The notes: generated by a model from the sequence alone, not told the origin. 64,000 bases of DNA from Pseudomonas chlororaphis subsp. aurantiaca (GCF_013466605.1 NZ_CP059162.1:6696001-6760000), one strand, 5' to 3'; counted from the first letter of the stretch, positions 52,294-61,676 are shown. A program made the numbers and translations.

Positions 52294-53964
52294 TCAGCTA
52301 TCCAGTGCCTTGTATTTCTCGCGCAGGTGGTTGCGAATCCACACTGCCGACAGGTTGAGCGTCGCGATCACCAGCACCAGCAGCAGCGCCGTGGCGTACA
52401 CCAGCGGTCGCGCGGCCTCGACGTTCGGGCTCTGGAAGCCGACGTCGTAGATGTGGAAGCCCAGGTGCATGATCTTCTGGTCCAGGTGCAGGTACGGGTA
52501 GTTGCCGTCCACCGGCAGCGACGGTGCCAGTTTCACCACACCCACCAGCATCAGCGGCGCCACTTCACCGGCGGCACGGGCCACGGCGAGGATCATGCCG
52601 GTCATCATCGCCGGGCTGGCCATCGGCAGCACGATCTTCCACAGGGTTTCCGCCTTGGTCGCGCCAAGGGCCAGGGAACCTTCACGCACGGTGCGGGGAA
52701 TCCGCGCCAGGCCTTCCTCGGTGGCCACGATCACCACCGGCACCGCCAGCAGCGCCAGGGTCAGGGAGGCCCAGAGCAGGCCCGGAGTACCGAAGGTCGG
52801 CGCCGGCAAGGCTTCCGGGAAGAACAAGCGGTCGAGGGAGCCGCCCAGCACATAGACGAAGAAGCCCAGGCCGAACACGCCGTAGACGATGGCCGGAACG
52901 CCCGCCAGGTTGTTCACCGCGATGCGGATCACCCGGGTCAGGGTGTTCTGCCTGGCGTATTCACGCAGGTACACCGCGGCCAATACGCCGAACGGGGTCA
53001 CGATCATCGCCATGATCAGGGTCATCATCACCGTACCGAAGATCGCCGGGAAGATGCCGCCTTCGGTGTTGGCTTCACGCGGGTCGTCGCTGAGGAATTC
53101 CCAGACCTTGCTGAAGTAGAAACCCATTTTGGTCAGGGTGCCCATACCGTTCGGCTGATAGGCATGCACCACCTTGCCCAGGCTGATTTCCACTTCCTTG
53201 CCGTTGGCATCGCGGGCGGTGAGGCTGTCGCGATTGAACTGCGCGTGCAGGTCGCTCAGGCGGGCCTCGACGTCCTGGTAACGGGCATTCAGCTCGGCGC
53301 GCTCGCTTTCCATGTCGGCCTGGGCGGCGGCATCGAGCTTGCCGTCCAGTTCCAGCTTGCGACCGTGCAGGCGGATACGCTCGAGGCCGGCGTTGATCGC
53401 GCCGATGTCGACTTTCTCCAGGGTCTTGAGCTGGGCAGCCAGCTTGTTCACTCGCTCGATCCGCGCCTGCAGTTCCGGCCAGGCCCCTTCGCCTTCGGCG
53501 ATGACCTTGCCATCCTGCTTGACGTTGACCAGGTAGCCGTAGAAGTTGCCCCACTCGCGCCGCTCGATGGCCATCAGCTCCGGCGGCGTGGTCTGGTTGG
53601 TCAGCCAGTCGCCGACGATCCAGGTGAAGTCGTTGCCGTTCAGGTCACGGTTGCCGACCTTGATCAGCTCGCGGGTCATGAACTCGGGGCCTTCGTCCGG
53701 CACCGGCAGGCCGGCGCTCTTCAGGCGTGCCCGCGGCACTTCTTCTTTCTGTACCACTTCGCCGATGACCAGGTGGTTGGCCTGGCCCGGTACGTCGTAG
53801 TGGGCATGCACCAGGTCCGCCGGCCAGAAGTGGCCCAGGCCGCGCACGGCGATCACCGCCAGCAGGCCGATGGTCATGATGACCGCGATGGACACCGCGC
53901 CACCGCTGATCCAGACGCCCGGGGCGCCGCTCTTGAACCAGTCTTTTAGGGAGTTCTGTTTCAC
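52294..53964 (-). CDS. pstA: Phosphate ABC transporter permease PstA (long form)
   Basis: A 556-residue permease, versus about 300 in E. coli. After one N-terminal TM helix (about 18-38) there is a periplasmic insert of about 240 residues with a coiled-coil-prone stretch (RVNKLAAQLKTLEKVD..., MESERAELNARYQDVEARLSDLHAQFNRD). The normal BPD permease core follows (VYGVFGLGFFVYVLGG, ALGATKAETLWKIVLPMASPAMMTGMI). Such long PstA proteins are known in pseudomonads. It lies 15 bases after pstC. Confidence 0.95.
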   Translation of the reverse strand: MKQNSLKDWFKSGAPGVWISGGAVSIAVIMTIGLLAVIAVRGLGHFWPADLVHAHYDVPGQANHLVIGEVVQKEEVPRARLKSAGLPVPDEGPEFMTRELIKVGNRDLNGNDFTWIVGDWLTNQTTPPELMAIERREWGNFYGYLVNVKQDGKVIAEGEGAWPELQARIERVNKLAAQLKTLEKVDIGAINAGLERIRLHGRKLELDGKLDAAAQADMESERAELNARYQDVEARLSDLHAQFNRDSLTARDANGKEVEISLGKVVHAYQPNGMGTLTKMGFYFSKVWEFLSDDPREANTEGGIFPAIFGTVMMTLIMAMIVTPFGVLAAVYLREYARQNTLTRVIRIAVNNLAGVPAIVYGVFGLGFFVYVLGGSLDRLFFPEALPAPTFGTPGLLWASLTLALLAVPVVIVATEEGLARIPRTVREGSLALGATKAETLWKIVLPMASPAMMTGMILAVARAAGEVAPLMLVGVVKLAPSLPVDGNYPYLHLDQKIMHLGFHIYDVGFQSPNVEAARPLVYATALLLVLVIATLNLSAVWIRNHLREKYKALDS

Positions 53965-53979
53965 AGACTTCTACCTTTC

Positions 53980-56265
53980 TTAAAGCGACGAGTATTTCTT
54001 GCGCAGACGCTGACGGATCAGCTCGGCGAGGGTGTTCATGACGAAGGTGAACATCAGCAGCACCAGCGCCGAGAGGAACAGCACGCGGTAGTGGCTGCCG
54101 CCGACTTCCGACTCCGGCATTTCCACCGCGACGTTGGCCGCCAGGGTGCGCAGGCCTTCGAACAGGTTCATTTCCATGACCGGGGTGTTACCGGTGGCCA
54201 TCAGCACGATCATGGTTTCGCCGACCGCGCGGCCCATGCCGATCATCAGCGCCGAGAAGATGCCCGGGCTGGCGGTGAGGATCACCACGCGGGTCATGGT
54301 CTGCCACGGGGTCGCGCCCAGGGCCAGGGAGCCCAGGGTCAGGCCGCGTGGAACGCTGAACACGGCGTCTTCGGCGATCGAGTAGATGTTCGGGATTACC
54401 GCGAAGCCCATGGCCAGGCCGACCACCAGGGCGTTGCGCTGGTCGTAGGTAATGCCCAGGTCGTGGGAGATCCACATGCGCATGTCGCCGCCGAAGAACC
54501 AGTTCTCCATGAACGGGCTCATGTACAGCGAGAACCAGCCCACCAGGATGATCACCGGGATCAGGATCGCGCTTTCCCAGCCGTCCGGCACCTTGAGGCG
54601 TACCGACTCGGGCAGGCGGCTGAAGATGAAACCGGCCACCAGGATGCCGATCGGCAGCAACATCAGCAGGCTGAAGATGCCCGGCAGATGGCCTTCGACA
54701 TAAGGCGCGAGGAACAGGCCGGCGAAGAAGCCGAGGATCACCGTCGGCATCGCCTCCATCAGTTCGATCACAGGCTTGACCTTGCGGCGCATGCCCGGCG
54801 CCATGAAGTAAGCGGTGTAGATCGCCGCGGCAACCGCCAGCGGCGCCGCCAGCAGCATCGCGTAGAACGCTGCCTTCAACGTACCGAAGGTCAGGGGCGA
54901 GAGGCTCAGCTTGGGTTCGAAGTCGGTGTTGGCCGCGGTCGATTGCCAGACGTATTTAGGCTCGTCGTAGTTCTCGTACCAGACCTTGCTCCACAGCGCG
55001 CTCCAGGACACTTCCGGGTGCGGGTTGTCGAGCACCAGCGGTTGCAGCTTGCCGCCGGCTTCGACGATCACCCGGTTGGCCCGTGGCGACAGGCCGAACA
55101 GGCCTTCGCCCTCGACCACCTGGTCCACCAGCAGGGTGCGGTGCGCGGTGCTGTGGAACACGCCGAGCTTGCCTGCGGCGTCCAGCGCGACGAAGCCTTT
55201 GCGGCGCTCTTCGGCGGTGATCTCGATGATCGGCGTGGTGCCCATCTGGAAGGTGCGGATCTGCTTCAGGCGCAGTTCGCCGTCCGGGTCGCGGGCCATG
55301 AACCACTGGGCCAGGCCGCCCTTGGAGGTACCGATGATCAGCGAGATGCCGCCCACCAGCTGGGTGCTGGCCGTCACTTCGCTGTCGGCGTCTTCCAGCA
55401 GCTTGTAGCGACCGTTGAGGCTCTTGTCGCGCAGGCTGAACACGTCGGCCTGGGCACGCCCGTTGATCACGTACAGCCACTGCTGGCGCGGGTCGATGTA
55501 CATGGCCTTGACCGGTTCGGTCATCTGCGGCAGCTCGATGCGGTTCTGCTCGCTGGTGACCTCGCCGGTCATCATGTTTTCTTCGCGGGTCAGCTGCAGC
55601 ACGTGCAATTGCGCGCCGCTGGAACCGGCCACCACCAGCGCCGAATCGGTGGCGTTGAGGTTGACGTGCTCCAGGGCGCCGCCCTGCTCGTTCAGCACGA
55701 TCGGGGTTTCGCCGTAGGGGTATTCGATGGCCGGCGAGATGGTTTTCTTGCCTTCCGGGTAGCTGACCTTATAGGTGTGGCGGAACACCAGCGCCTGGCC
55801 GTTGGACAGGCCAACCACCACCAGCGGGCTGCCCGGCTGATCCTTGCCGATGGCGGTCACGGTAGCGCCAGCCGGAATCGGCAGGTCGACGCGGCGCAGC
55901 TCGGCGCCGTTGTCGATGTCGAAGAACAGCGCCTGGCCCTTGTCGGAAACCCGCATGCCGACCTGGTTCTGCTCTTCCAGGGAGAACATCAGCGGCTTGC
56001 CGGCGTCCTGCATCCAGGCCGGGGTCAGCGGGTCCTTGGCGGTCAGGTCGGCGCCCTGGAACAGGGGCAGCACGACATAGGCGAGGAAGAAGAAGATCAA
56101 GGTGATCGCGGCCAGCACGGCCAGACCGCCAACGAGGACGTACCAGCGGGTCAGGCGATCTTTCAGCGCGCGGATGCGGCGCTTGCGTTGCAGCTCAGGC
56201 GTATTGAAGTCAATGCGCTTGGGGGGAGAAGTCGGAGTCATGGTGGAGTTGGCCAGATCATTCAT
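53980..56265 (-). CDS. pstC: Phosphate ABC transporter permease PstC (long form)
   Basis: A 761-residue permease, more than twice the E. coli length. A TM helix at about 43-72 is followed by a periplasmic insert of roughly 370 residues with repeated beta-strand segments (VRVSDKGQALFFDIDNGAELRR, VVGLSNGQALVFRH, VINGRAQADVFSLRDKS), consistent with a beta-propeller-like domain. The C-terminal permease core has EAMPTVILGFFAGLFLAP and the ATP-binding-loop GATPWQTMTRVVL. ATG 56265 preferred to GTG 56271. Confidence 0.95.
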   Translation of the reverse strand: MNDLANSTMTPTSPPKRIDFNTPELQRKRRIRALKDRLTRWYVLVGGLAVLAAITLIFFFLAYVVLPLFQGADLTAKDPLTPAWMQDAGKPLMFSLEEQNQVGMRVSDKGQALFFDIDNGAELRRVDLPIPAGATVTAIGKDQPGSPLVVVGLSNGQALVFRHTYKVSYPEGKKTISPAIEYPYGETPIVLNEQGGALEHVNLNATDSALVVAGSSGAQLHVLQLTREENMMTGEVTSEQNRIELPQMTEPVKAMYIDPRQQWLYVINGRAQADVFSLRDKSLNGRYKLLEDADSEVTASTQLVGGISLIIGTSKGGLAQWFMARDPDGELRLKQIRTFQMGTTPIIEITAEERRKGFVALDAAGKLGVFHSTAHRTLLVDQVVEGEGLFGLSPRANRVIVEAGGKLQPLVLDNPHPEVSWSALWSKVWYENYDEPKYVWQSTAANTDFEPKLSLSPLTFGTLKAAFYAMLLAAPLAVAAAIYTAYFMAPGMRRKVKPVIELMEAMPTVILGFFAGLFLAPYVEGHLPGIFSLLMLLPIGILVAGFIFSRLPESVRLKVPDGWESAILIPVIILVGWFSLYMSPFMENWFFGGDMRMWISHDLGITYDQRNALVVGLAMGFAVIPNIYSIAEDAVFSVPRGLTLGSLALGATPWQTMTRVVILTASPGIFSALMIGMGRAVGETMIVLMATGNTPVMEMNLFEGLRTLAANVAVEMPESEVGGSHYRVLFLSALVLLMFTFVMNTLAELIRQRLRKKYSSL

Positions 56266-56287
56266 GCGCACACCCTAGCGATCCTGT

Positions 56288-56316
56288 ATGACAGAAAGAT
56301 GACAATGCAGTGACGC
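56288..56316 (-). promoter_or_regulatory. Triple Pho box upstream of pstC
   Basis: On the minus strand: GCGTCAC-TGCA-TTGTCAT-CTTT-CTGTCAT, three 7-mers with 4-base spacers. The last repeat ends 23 bases before the pstC ATG. The element means pstCAB-phoU can be transcribed separately from pstS. Confidence 0.8.
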
Positions 56317-56364
56317 AACAAATCCGCCGCGTAGCAGAGCTGGCAGCGGATCGAAAATGGGGGG

Positions 56365-56392
56365 TGTAGGAGCGAGCCCGCTCGCTCCTACA
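56365..56392. repeat. REP inverted repeat between pstS and pstC
   Basis: Perfect 12-bp arms TGTAGGAGCGAG (56365-56376) and CTCGCTCCTACA (56381-56392). It directly follows the pstS hairpin and can stabilise the pstS transcript end. Confidence 0.8.
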
Positions 56393-56393
56393 A

Positions 56394-56414
56394 GGTCCGG
56401 GACAGGCCCGGACC
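56394..56414 (-). terminator. Terminator-like hairpin after pstS
   Basis: An 8-bp GC-rich stem (56394-56401 with 56407-56414) just 7 bases after the pstS stop. It has no long T tract, so it may be a partial terminator or processing site that keeps pstS mRNA more abundant than pstCAB. Confidence 0.6.
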
Positions 56415-56421
56415 TAGGGTG

Positions 56422-57420
56422 TTACTTTTTTACGACAGCAGAGCCTTCCTGCAGGCCCAGGTCAGCCAGTGCCTTGGCGGCGACTTTGGCTGGCAGTGGG
56501 ATGTAACCGTCTTTCACCACGACTTCCTGGCCCTGTTTCGACAGAACCAGTTTCACGAACTCGGCTTCCAGCGGGGCCAGAGGCTTGTTCGGGGCCTTGT
56601 TGATGTACACGTACAGGAAGCGGGACAGCGGGTACTTGCCGTTCAGGGCGTTTTCTTCGGTGTCTTCGATGAAGTCGCTGCTGCCTTTCTTGGCCAGGGC
56701 CACGGTCTTCACGCTAGCGGTCTTGTAGCCGATGCCCGAGTAGCCGATGCCGTTCAGCGAGGAGCTGATGGACTGGACCACCGAAGCCGAACCTGGCTGT
56801 TCGTTGACGTTAGGCTTGTAGTCGCCTTTGCACAGGGCTTCTTCCTTGAAGTAGCCGTAGGTGCCGGATACCGAGTTACGGCCGAACAGCTGGACCGGCT
56901 TGTTGGCCAGGTCGCCGGTCACGCCCAGGTCGCCCCAGGTCTTGACGTCGGCCTTGGCGCCGCACAGGCGGGTCGACGAGAAGATCGCATCAACCTGTTC
57001 CATGGTCAGGTGCTGGATCGGGTTGTCCTTGTGCACGAACACGGCCAGGGCGTCCACGGCAACCGGGATGGCGGTTGGCTTATAGCCGTACTTCTGTTCG
57101 AAGGCCGCCAGTTCGGTGTCCTTCATCTTGCGGCTCATCGGGCCCAGGTTGGAGGTGCCTTCGGTCAGCGCAGGTGGCGCGGTGGCGGAGCCAGCGGCCT
57201 GAATCTGGATGTTTACGTTCGGGTATTCTTTCTTGTAGTGCTCGGCCCACAGGGTCATGAGGTTGGCCAGGGTATCGGAGCCGACGCTGGACAGGTTGCC
57301 CGACACACCAGTGGTCTTGGTGTAGCTCGGGATAGCAGGGTCAACAGCGGCAACCGCGTGGGCAGTCGCAACGCCAGCAGCGACAAAAGTCATTGCCGCC
57401 ATCAAACGCTTCAGTTTCAT
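56422..57420 (-). CDS. pstS: Periplasmic phosphate-binding protein PstS
   Basis: A 332-residue solute-binding protein with a signal peptide (about 1-24, ending AHAVA) and phosphate-binding features typical of the family ([70 protein letters not shown]-like region). It delivers phosphate to PstCA. Two Cys residues (in LCGAK and LCKGD) could form a disulfide. First gene of the phosphate uptake cluster. Confidence 0.97.
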   Translation of the reverse strand: MKLKRLMAAMTFVAAGVATAHAVAAVDPAIPSYTKTTGVSGNLSSVGSDTLANLMTLWAEHYKKEYPNVNIQIQAAGSATAPPALTEGTSNLGPMSRKMKDTELAAFEQKYGYKPTAIPVAVDALAVFVHKDNPIQHLTMEQVDAIFSSTRLCGAKADVKTWGDLGVTGDLANKPVQLFGRNSVSGTYGYFKEEALCKGDYKPNVNEQPGSASVVQSISSSLNGIGYSGIGYKTASVKTVALAKKGSSDFIEDTEENALNGKYPLSRFLYVYINKAPNKPLAPLEAEFVKLVLSKQGQEVVVKDGYIPLPAKVAAKALADLGLQEGSAVVKK

Positions 57421-57486
57421 GCCTTACTCCTAGCAGATAGGGTGTGTTAAGTCGGGCCAAGTATCTGTAGGCCGTGTGAACACTCT

Positions 57487-57515
57487 ATGGCTGAAATATG
57501 ACAATTAGATGAAAG
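57487..57515 (-). promoter_or_regulatory. Triple Pho box upstream of pstS
   Basis: On the minus strand: CTTTCAT-CTAA-TTGTCAT-ATTT-CAGCCAT, three 7-mers with 4-base spacers, ending 66 bases before the pstS ATG. The first repeat overlaps the 3' arm of the upstream hairpin. Confidence 0.8.
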
Positions 57516-57545
57516 GCCAGCATTCGCGATGGAAGGCTGGCCTTT
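57512..57545 (-). terminator. Hairpin between the MFS gene and pstS
   Basis: Perfect 10-bp arms AAAGGCCAGC (57512-57521) and GCTGGCCTTT (57536-57545). On the minus strand it ends in TTT and would stop transcription from the MFS gene before the pstS promoter. Confidence 0.6.
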
Positions 57546-57561
57546 CTTTAATAGAGCACTT

Positions 57562-57590
57562 TGTAGCCGCTGCCGAAGGCTGCGGCTACA
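57562..57590. repeat. Single REP with internal symmetry
   Basis: TGTAGCCGC (57562-57570) pairs with GCGGCTACA (57582-57590) around TGCCGAAGGCT. It is a short member of the family seen at 47080 and 63775. Confidence 0.7.
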
Positions 57591-57602
57591 GGATGGCCGG
57601 GA

Positions 57603-58901
57603 TCAGCGATCCTTTTTCCACAGGTACAGGCCGACCAGGATCCCGATGCTGCAAATAATTGCAACATAATAGGCCGGGCCCATCGGGCTCTCCTTGAGCA
57701 GCGCGGTCACCACCATCGGCGTCAGGCCACCGAAGATCGCGTAGGCCAGGTTGTAGGAGAACGACAGGCCACTGAAGCGCACCACCGCCGGGAACGCCTT
57801 GACCATCACATAAGGTACCGCGCCGATGGTGCCCACCAGCAGGCCGGTCAGTGCGTACAGCGGGAACAGCCAGTCCGGGTGATCCAGCAGGCTGTGGTAG
57901 AAGGTCCAGGAAGTCGCCAGCAGCAGCGCGCTGCCGAACACGAACACCCGGCCGGCGCCAAAACGGTCGGCCAGCGCACCGGACGCCACGCATCCCAGGC
58001 TGAGGAACACGATCGCCAGACTGTTGGCCTGCAACGCGGTGGTCGGGCTGAAGTGATAGACCGTCTGCAGCACGGTCGGGGTCATCAGGATCACCACAAT
58101 GATCCCGGCGGACAGCAGCCAGGTCAGCAGCATCGAGAGAATGATCGCGCTGCGGTGGTCGCGCAGCACCGCGCGCAGCGGCACCTCTTCGGCCAGGGCC
58201 TTGCGCAGTTGCAGCTCGGCGAACACCGGAGTTTCGTGCAGCCAGCGGCGCAGGTACACCGAGAACAGGCCGAACACGCCGCCCAACAGGAAAGGAATCC
58301 GCCAGGCGTAATCGGCGACTTCGCCCGGGGTATAAATGCTGTTGATCGCGGTGGCCACCAGCGAGCCCAGGAGGATGCCGGCGGTCAGGCCCGAGGTCAG
58401 GGTGCCGCAGGCGTAGCCGATATGCCGCTGCGGTACATGCTCGGAAACGAACACCCAGGCGCCCGGCACTTCACCGCCGATGGCCGCGCCCTGGATCACC
58501 CGCATCAGCAGCAAGAGGATCGGCGCCCACATGCCAATCTGCGCGTAAGTCGGCAGCAGGCCCATGATCAGGGTCGGCACCGCCATCATGAAAATGCTCA
58601 GGGTGAACATCTTCTTGCGCCCTAGCAGGTCGCCGAAGTGCGCCATGACAATCCCGCCCAGGGGCCGGGCCAGGTAGCCAGCGGCGAAGATGCCGAAGGT
58701 CTGCATCAGGCGCAGCCATTCGGGCATGTCCGCGGGGAAGAACAGCTTGCCGACCACCGTGGCGAAAAACACGAAAATGATGAAATCGTAGAACTCCAGC
58801 GCACCACCCAAAGCAGACAGCGACAGGGTCTTGTAGTCATTGCGGGTCAACGGACGAGCAGGTTGCGCGGGCTGCGCGACGCTCGAAGGCACAGTGGTCA
58901 T
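57603..58901 (-). CDS. MFS transporter, metabolite:H+ symporter type
   Basis: A 432-residue 12-TM transporter. Motifs: LGGALEFYDFIIFVFFA in TM1, GDLLGRKKMFTLSIFMM (the MFS loop 2-3 signature), RVIQGAAIGGEVPGAWVFVSEHVP and ALADRFGAGRVF. These fit the ProP/ShiA-like sugar or organic-acid symporter family; the substrate is not evident. I start at ATG 58901; the frame to 59009 has no support. Confidence 0.88.
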   Translation of the reverse strand: MTTVPSSVAQPAQPARPLTRNDYKTLSLSALGGALEFYDFIIFVFFATVVGKLFFPADMPEWLRLMQTFGIFAAGYLARPLGGIVMAHFGDLLGRKKMFTLSIFMMAVPTLIMGLLPTYAQIGMWAPILLLLMRVIQGAAIGGEVPGAWVFVSEHVPQRHIGYACGTLTSGLTAGILLGSLVATAINSIYTPGEVADYAWRIPFLLGGVFGLFSVYLRRWLHETPVFAELQLRKALAEEVPLRAVLRDHRSAIILSMLLTWLLSAGIIVVILMTPTVLQTVYHFSPTTALQANSLAIVFLSLGCVASGALADRFGAGRVFVFGSALLLATSWTFYHSLLDHPDWLFPLYALTGLLVGTIGAVPYVMVKAFPAVVRFSGLSFSYNLAYAIFGGLTPMVVTALLKESPMGPAYYVAIICSIGILVGLYLWKKDR

Positions 58902-59290
58902 GGCAAGGGCTTCTCTTATAGTCGGTTCTGGAAGCCGCAACAGAGCTGGTTGTGGCCTGGCAGGTTCGGCACGATAGCAAATTGTTCGAAAAAGCACATA
59001 GATGTGCACAATTGACAGTCGAAATCAGATCCGGATGGTCGTCGCGGAGCCTGTCGATCGATATACTCGCAGGCATTGGAGCAAAGCCGCCCCCGGCAAG
59101 GGTTGCTGTGCGAAAACGCCGCTGGGCGCCCCAGGCGCCGACTGGGCCAGCCGGTTTCGCAGAGTTTCCCTTTAGTACGCCTTACGAAGAACGTGACGAA
59201 CGTAGTATGTTCGGGCTGAATCGTTTTTCCTCAAGACGGCTATTCACCTGAAGTACCAATGAAGAGTCACGGGTCAGAGGCACCCCCGGC
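58902..59290. other. Divergent intergenic region
   Basis: About 390 bases between the divergent MFS and thioesterase genes. It contains a TTGACA at 59012-59017 and a TATACT at 59060-59065 on the plus strand that are too far apart for one promoter, and a GC-rich inverted stretch TGGGCGCC..GGCGCC near 59129-59142. The plus frame 58952-59251 shows no protein features. Nothing else clear. Confidence 0.4.
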
Positions 59291-59695
59291 ATGATAGAGC
59301 TCGAACAAGAAGATCCGATCCCGCAAGGCGACCTGGCCCTGCAAATCACCGCGCTTCCCCGCGAAACCAACGGCTTTGGCGATATTTTCGGCGGCTGGCT
59401 GGTGGCCCAAATGGACCTGGCGGGCACCGCCATGGCCAGTCGCGTGGCCGGCGGGCGTGTCGCCACCGTCGCCATCGACCGCATGGCATTCCTGGTGCCG
59501 GTAGCGGTCGGCGCGCAGCTTTCCTTTTATACCCAGACCCTGGAAATCGGTCGCAGCTCGATCCAGATGATGGTCGAGGTCTGGAGCGACGATCCGCTGT
59601 CCAGCGAATGGCGCAAGGTCACCGAGGCGGTGTTCGTGTTCGTTGCCATCGACGGCAGCGGCCGCACCCGCTCGGTTCCACCCAGAGCCCGCTGA
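59291..59695 (+). CDS. Acyl-CoA thioesterase (YciA-like hotdog)
   Basis: A 134-residue single hotdog domain: LPRETNGFGDIFGGWLVAQMDLAGTAMASRVAGGRVATVAIDRMAF, with the Asn/Asp/Gly catalytic loop of YciA-type thioesterases (GDIFGGWLVAQMD). It hydrolyses acyl-CoA thioesters; the chain preference is unknown. Starts MIELEQEDPIPQGDL. Confidence 0.9.
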   Translation: MIELEQEDPIPQGDLALQITALPRETNGFGDIFGGWLVAQMDLAGTAMASRVAGGRVATVAIDRMAFLVPVAVGAQLSFYTQTLEIGRSSIQMMVEVWSDDPLSSEWRKVTEAVFVFVAIDGSGRTRSVPPRAR

Positions 59696-59767
59696 ATTCG
59701 GCAAGGGTTAAACCCGGCGGCGGTTACGTGGTCCATAGCAGCCCTGCTTTTGAACGAGAACAGCACC

Positions 59768-60667
59768 ATGCCTACCCCTCACGTTGAAACGGTGAAACTG
59801 GATGAACTGAACTGCTGGCGCATCCGCCACGGTCAGGCCGAACTGCTGGTGGCCCAGCAAGGCGCGCACATCCTCAGCTATCAATTGGCCGGGCAACCGC
59901 CGCTGATCTGGCTCAACGACGAGGCCGTGTTCAAGACCGGCAAAAGCATACGCGCCGGCGTTCCAGTGTGCTGGCCATGGTTCGGCAATTTCGCGCGCAA
60001 CCCGCAAAGCGTCCAGGCCATGCGCCAGAGCAGCGAGCCGGCCGGAGCCCACGGCCTGGTCCGCGCCACCGACTGGGAACTGCTGGGTATCGAGGCCGAA
60101 GGCGAAAGCCTGCTGGTGGAATTGCAATTGCCGATCCCCGAGGACGGGCTGCCCGGCTGGCCGCATCAGGTCGAGCTGAAGCTGAGCATCCGTCTCGACG
60201 ACCAACTGCACATCAACCTCACCAGCCACAACCTGGGCGACGACAGCGTCACCATCAGCCAGGCGCTGCACAGCTACTTCGCGGTCAGCGATGTGCGCAA
60301 GGTGCATGTCGAAGGGCTGGACGGCCTGAATTACATCGAGACCCTGGATGACTGGAAGACCCGGCAGCAGTCCGGCGACCTGCATTTCACGGGCGAGACC
60401 GACCGCATCTACCTCGACCCACCACCACAGCTGAGCATCGTCGACCCGGCCTGGGAGCGACGCATCCAGCTGACCAGCAACGGCTCGCGCTCCGCGGTGA
60501 TCTGGAACCCGTGGATCGCCCGCGCCGAGCAGTTCAGCGACATGGCCGACGATGGCTGGCAACGCATGCTGTGCATCGAGACCGCCAACGTGATGGATGA
60601 CGTGGTGACCCTGACACCAGGCGCCAGCCATACCCTGGGTGTGAGCGTTACCAGCGTACCGCTGTAA
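59768..60667 (+). CDS. D-hexose-6-phosphate mutarotase (YeaD-like)
   Basis: A 299-residue aldose-1-epimerase-fold protein. It has GVPVCWPWFGNFA (about 67-79), AHGLVRATDWEL with a catalytic His, LHSYFAVSDVRKVHVEGLDG, and VIWNPWIARAEQFSDMADDGWQRMLCIETAN with the catalytic Glu. ATG 59768 is used rather than TTG 59750. It interconverts anomers of glucose-6-phosphate in the family. Normal length. Confidence 0.9.
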   Translation: MPTPHVETVKLDELNCWRIRHGQAELLVAQQGAHILSYQLAGQPPLIWLNDEAVFKTGKSIRAGVPVCWPWFGNFARNPQSVQAMRQSSEPAGAHGLVRATDWELLGIEAEGESLLVELQLPIPEDGLPGWPHQVELKLSIRLDDQLHINLTSHNLGDDSVTISQALHSYFAVSDVRKVHVEGLDGLNYIETLDDWKTRQQSGDLHFTGETDRIYLDPPPQLSIVDPAWERRIQLTSNGSRSAVIWNPWIARAEQFSDMADDGWQRMLCIETANVMDDVVTLTPGASHTLGVSVTSVPL

Positions 60668-60686
60668 CGCCGGGTTCTTTCTGCTG

Positions 60687-60790
60687 GAGCAGTCGGGTCG
60701 AGGCTCGATTGCTCGCGATGAATGGCCAACATTGATTCAGTGGAACCGCGTAATCATTGACGCCCATCGCGAGCAAGCTTCGCTCCTACA
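60687..60790. repeat. REP pair downstream of the mutarotase gene
   Basis: 60687-60719 carries GAGCAGTCG..TTGCTCGCGAT and 60766-60790 the copy ATCGCGAGCAAGC..GCTCCTACA in inverted order. It lies between convergent genes. Confidence 0.65.
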
Positions 60791-60807
60791 GAAGCAAGTA
60801 TTCCGTC

Positions 60808-61344
60808 TTACAGATCCGACTCCTGCACCACCCGCACTTTCTGCGCATCCAGCGCATAGGCCGCGTCGGCCAGGTCGTTGCTGACCGTCTCGATCTTCAG
60901 GTGGCCGGTCACCCACAGCGGCGTGTAGATGTCGTCCAGCTTCACGCCCTTGGGGAAACGCACCAGCACCAACTGATTGGGCGGCGGTGGCGGCACATGG
61001 ATGCAGGCGCCCGGGTAAGGCACGAGGAAGAACAGCGTGCTGCGCCCCTTGGCATCGGACTCCAGCGGCACCGGATAACCACCGATGCGGATGTCCTTGC
61101 CGTTCATGGCCGGCACGGTCTTGGTCGAATACATCACCGCCGGCAACCCCTTGCTCTGCTTCAGGCCGCCCTTTTCGGTAAAGGTGCCATTGGCTTCGGG
61201 GGAGTTGTGATCGATTTCCGGCATTTGCTCGAGGGCTTTCTGGTCCGACTTGGGCATCAGTTCGAGCCAGTCGGTTTCCGGCAGGTCGCCGGCATGGGCC
61301 AGGCCTGAGCCCAGCAGAACAAGAGTCAACAGAAGACGGCGCAT
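60808..61344 (-). CDS. Exported DUF3299-like protein
   Basis: A 178-residue protein with a signal peptide (MRRLLLTLVLLGSGLAHAGD). The mature part (DWLELMPKSDQKALEQMPEIDH, IRIGGYPVPLE, STLFFLVPYPGACIHVPPPPPNQLVLVRFP, PLWVTGHL) matches the DUF3299 family, including CIHVPPPPPNQ. Function unknown; the family is often linked to envelope or metal-related loci. TTG 61359 would be an alternative start. Confidence 0.82.
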   Translation of the reverse strand: MRRLLLTLVLLGSGLAHAGDLPETDWLELMPKSDQKALEQMPEIDHNSPEANGTFTEKGGLKQSKGLPAVMYSTKTVPAMNGKDIRIGGYPVPLESDAKGRSTLFFLVPYPGACIHVPPPPPNQLVLVRFPKGVKLDDIYTPLWVTGHLKIETVSNDLADAAYALDAQKVRVVQESDL

Positions 61345-61430
61345 GGAGGAGCTCGGCAAGAAAGGGACAAGACAACGCCGGGCATTCTAGCCCTCTCTAC
61401 CTGCGCAGCAGAGAGGGCTTTGTCGCTAAA

Positions 61431-61676
61431 TCAGTTCTTTTTGACCAGGCCGTAGATCACCAGCAGCACGACCGCGCCAACCAGCGCGCCGATGAAGCCC
61501 GCGCCCTGGCCCGCCTGGTAGATGCCCAGGGCCTGGCCGCCGTAGGTGGCCGCCAGCGAACCGCCGATACCGAGCAGGATGGTCATGATCCAGCCCATGC
61601 TGTCATCGCCCGGTTTCAGGAAGCGAGCCAGCAGGCCAACGATCAAGCCGATAAAGATGGTTCCAATAATTCCCAT
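61431..61676 (-). CDS. GlsB/YeaQ/YmgE family membrane protein
   Basis: An 81-residue hydrophobic protein with three TM helices (IIGTIFIGLIVGLLARFLKPG, GWIMTILLGIGGSLAATYGG, GFIGALVGAVVLLVIYGLVKK). Gly-zipper-like motifs are typical of the family, which is stress-associated. The start at 61676 follows the family; the extra 11 codons upstream do not. Confidence 0.9.
   Translation of the reverse strand: MGIIGTIFIGLIVGLLARFLKPGDDSMGWIMTILLGIGGSLAATYGGQALGIYQAGQGAGFIGALVGAVVLLVIYGLVKKN

Noticed and set aside
58952..59251. Plus-strand frame upstream of the thioesterase
   Set aside because: Composition is irregular and there is no RBS or domain; treated as leader DNA.
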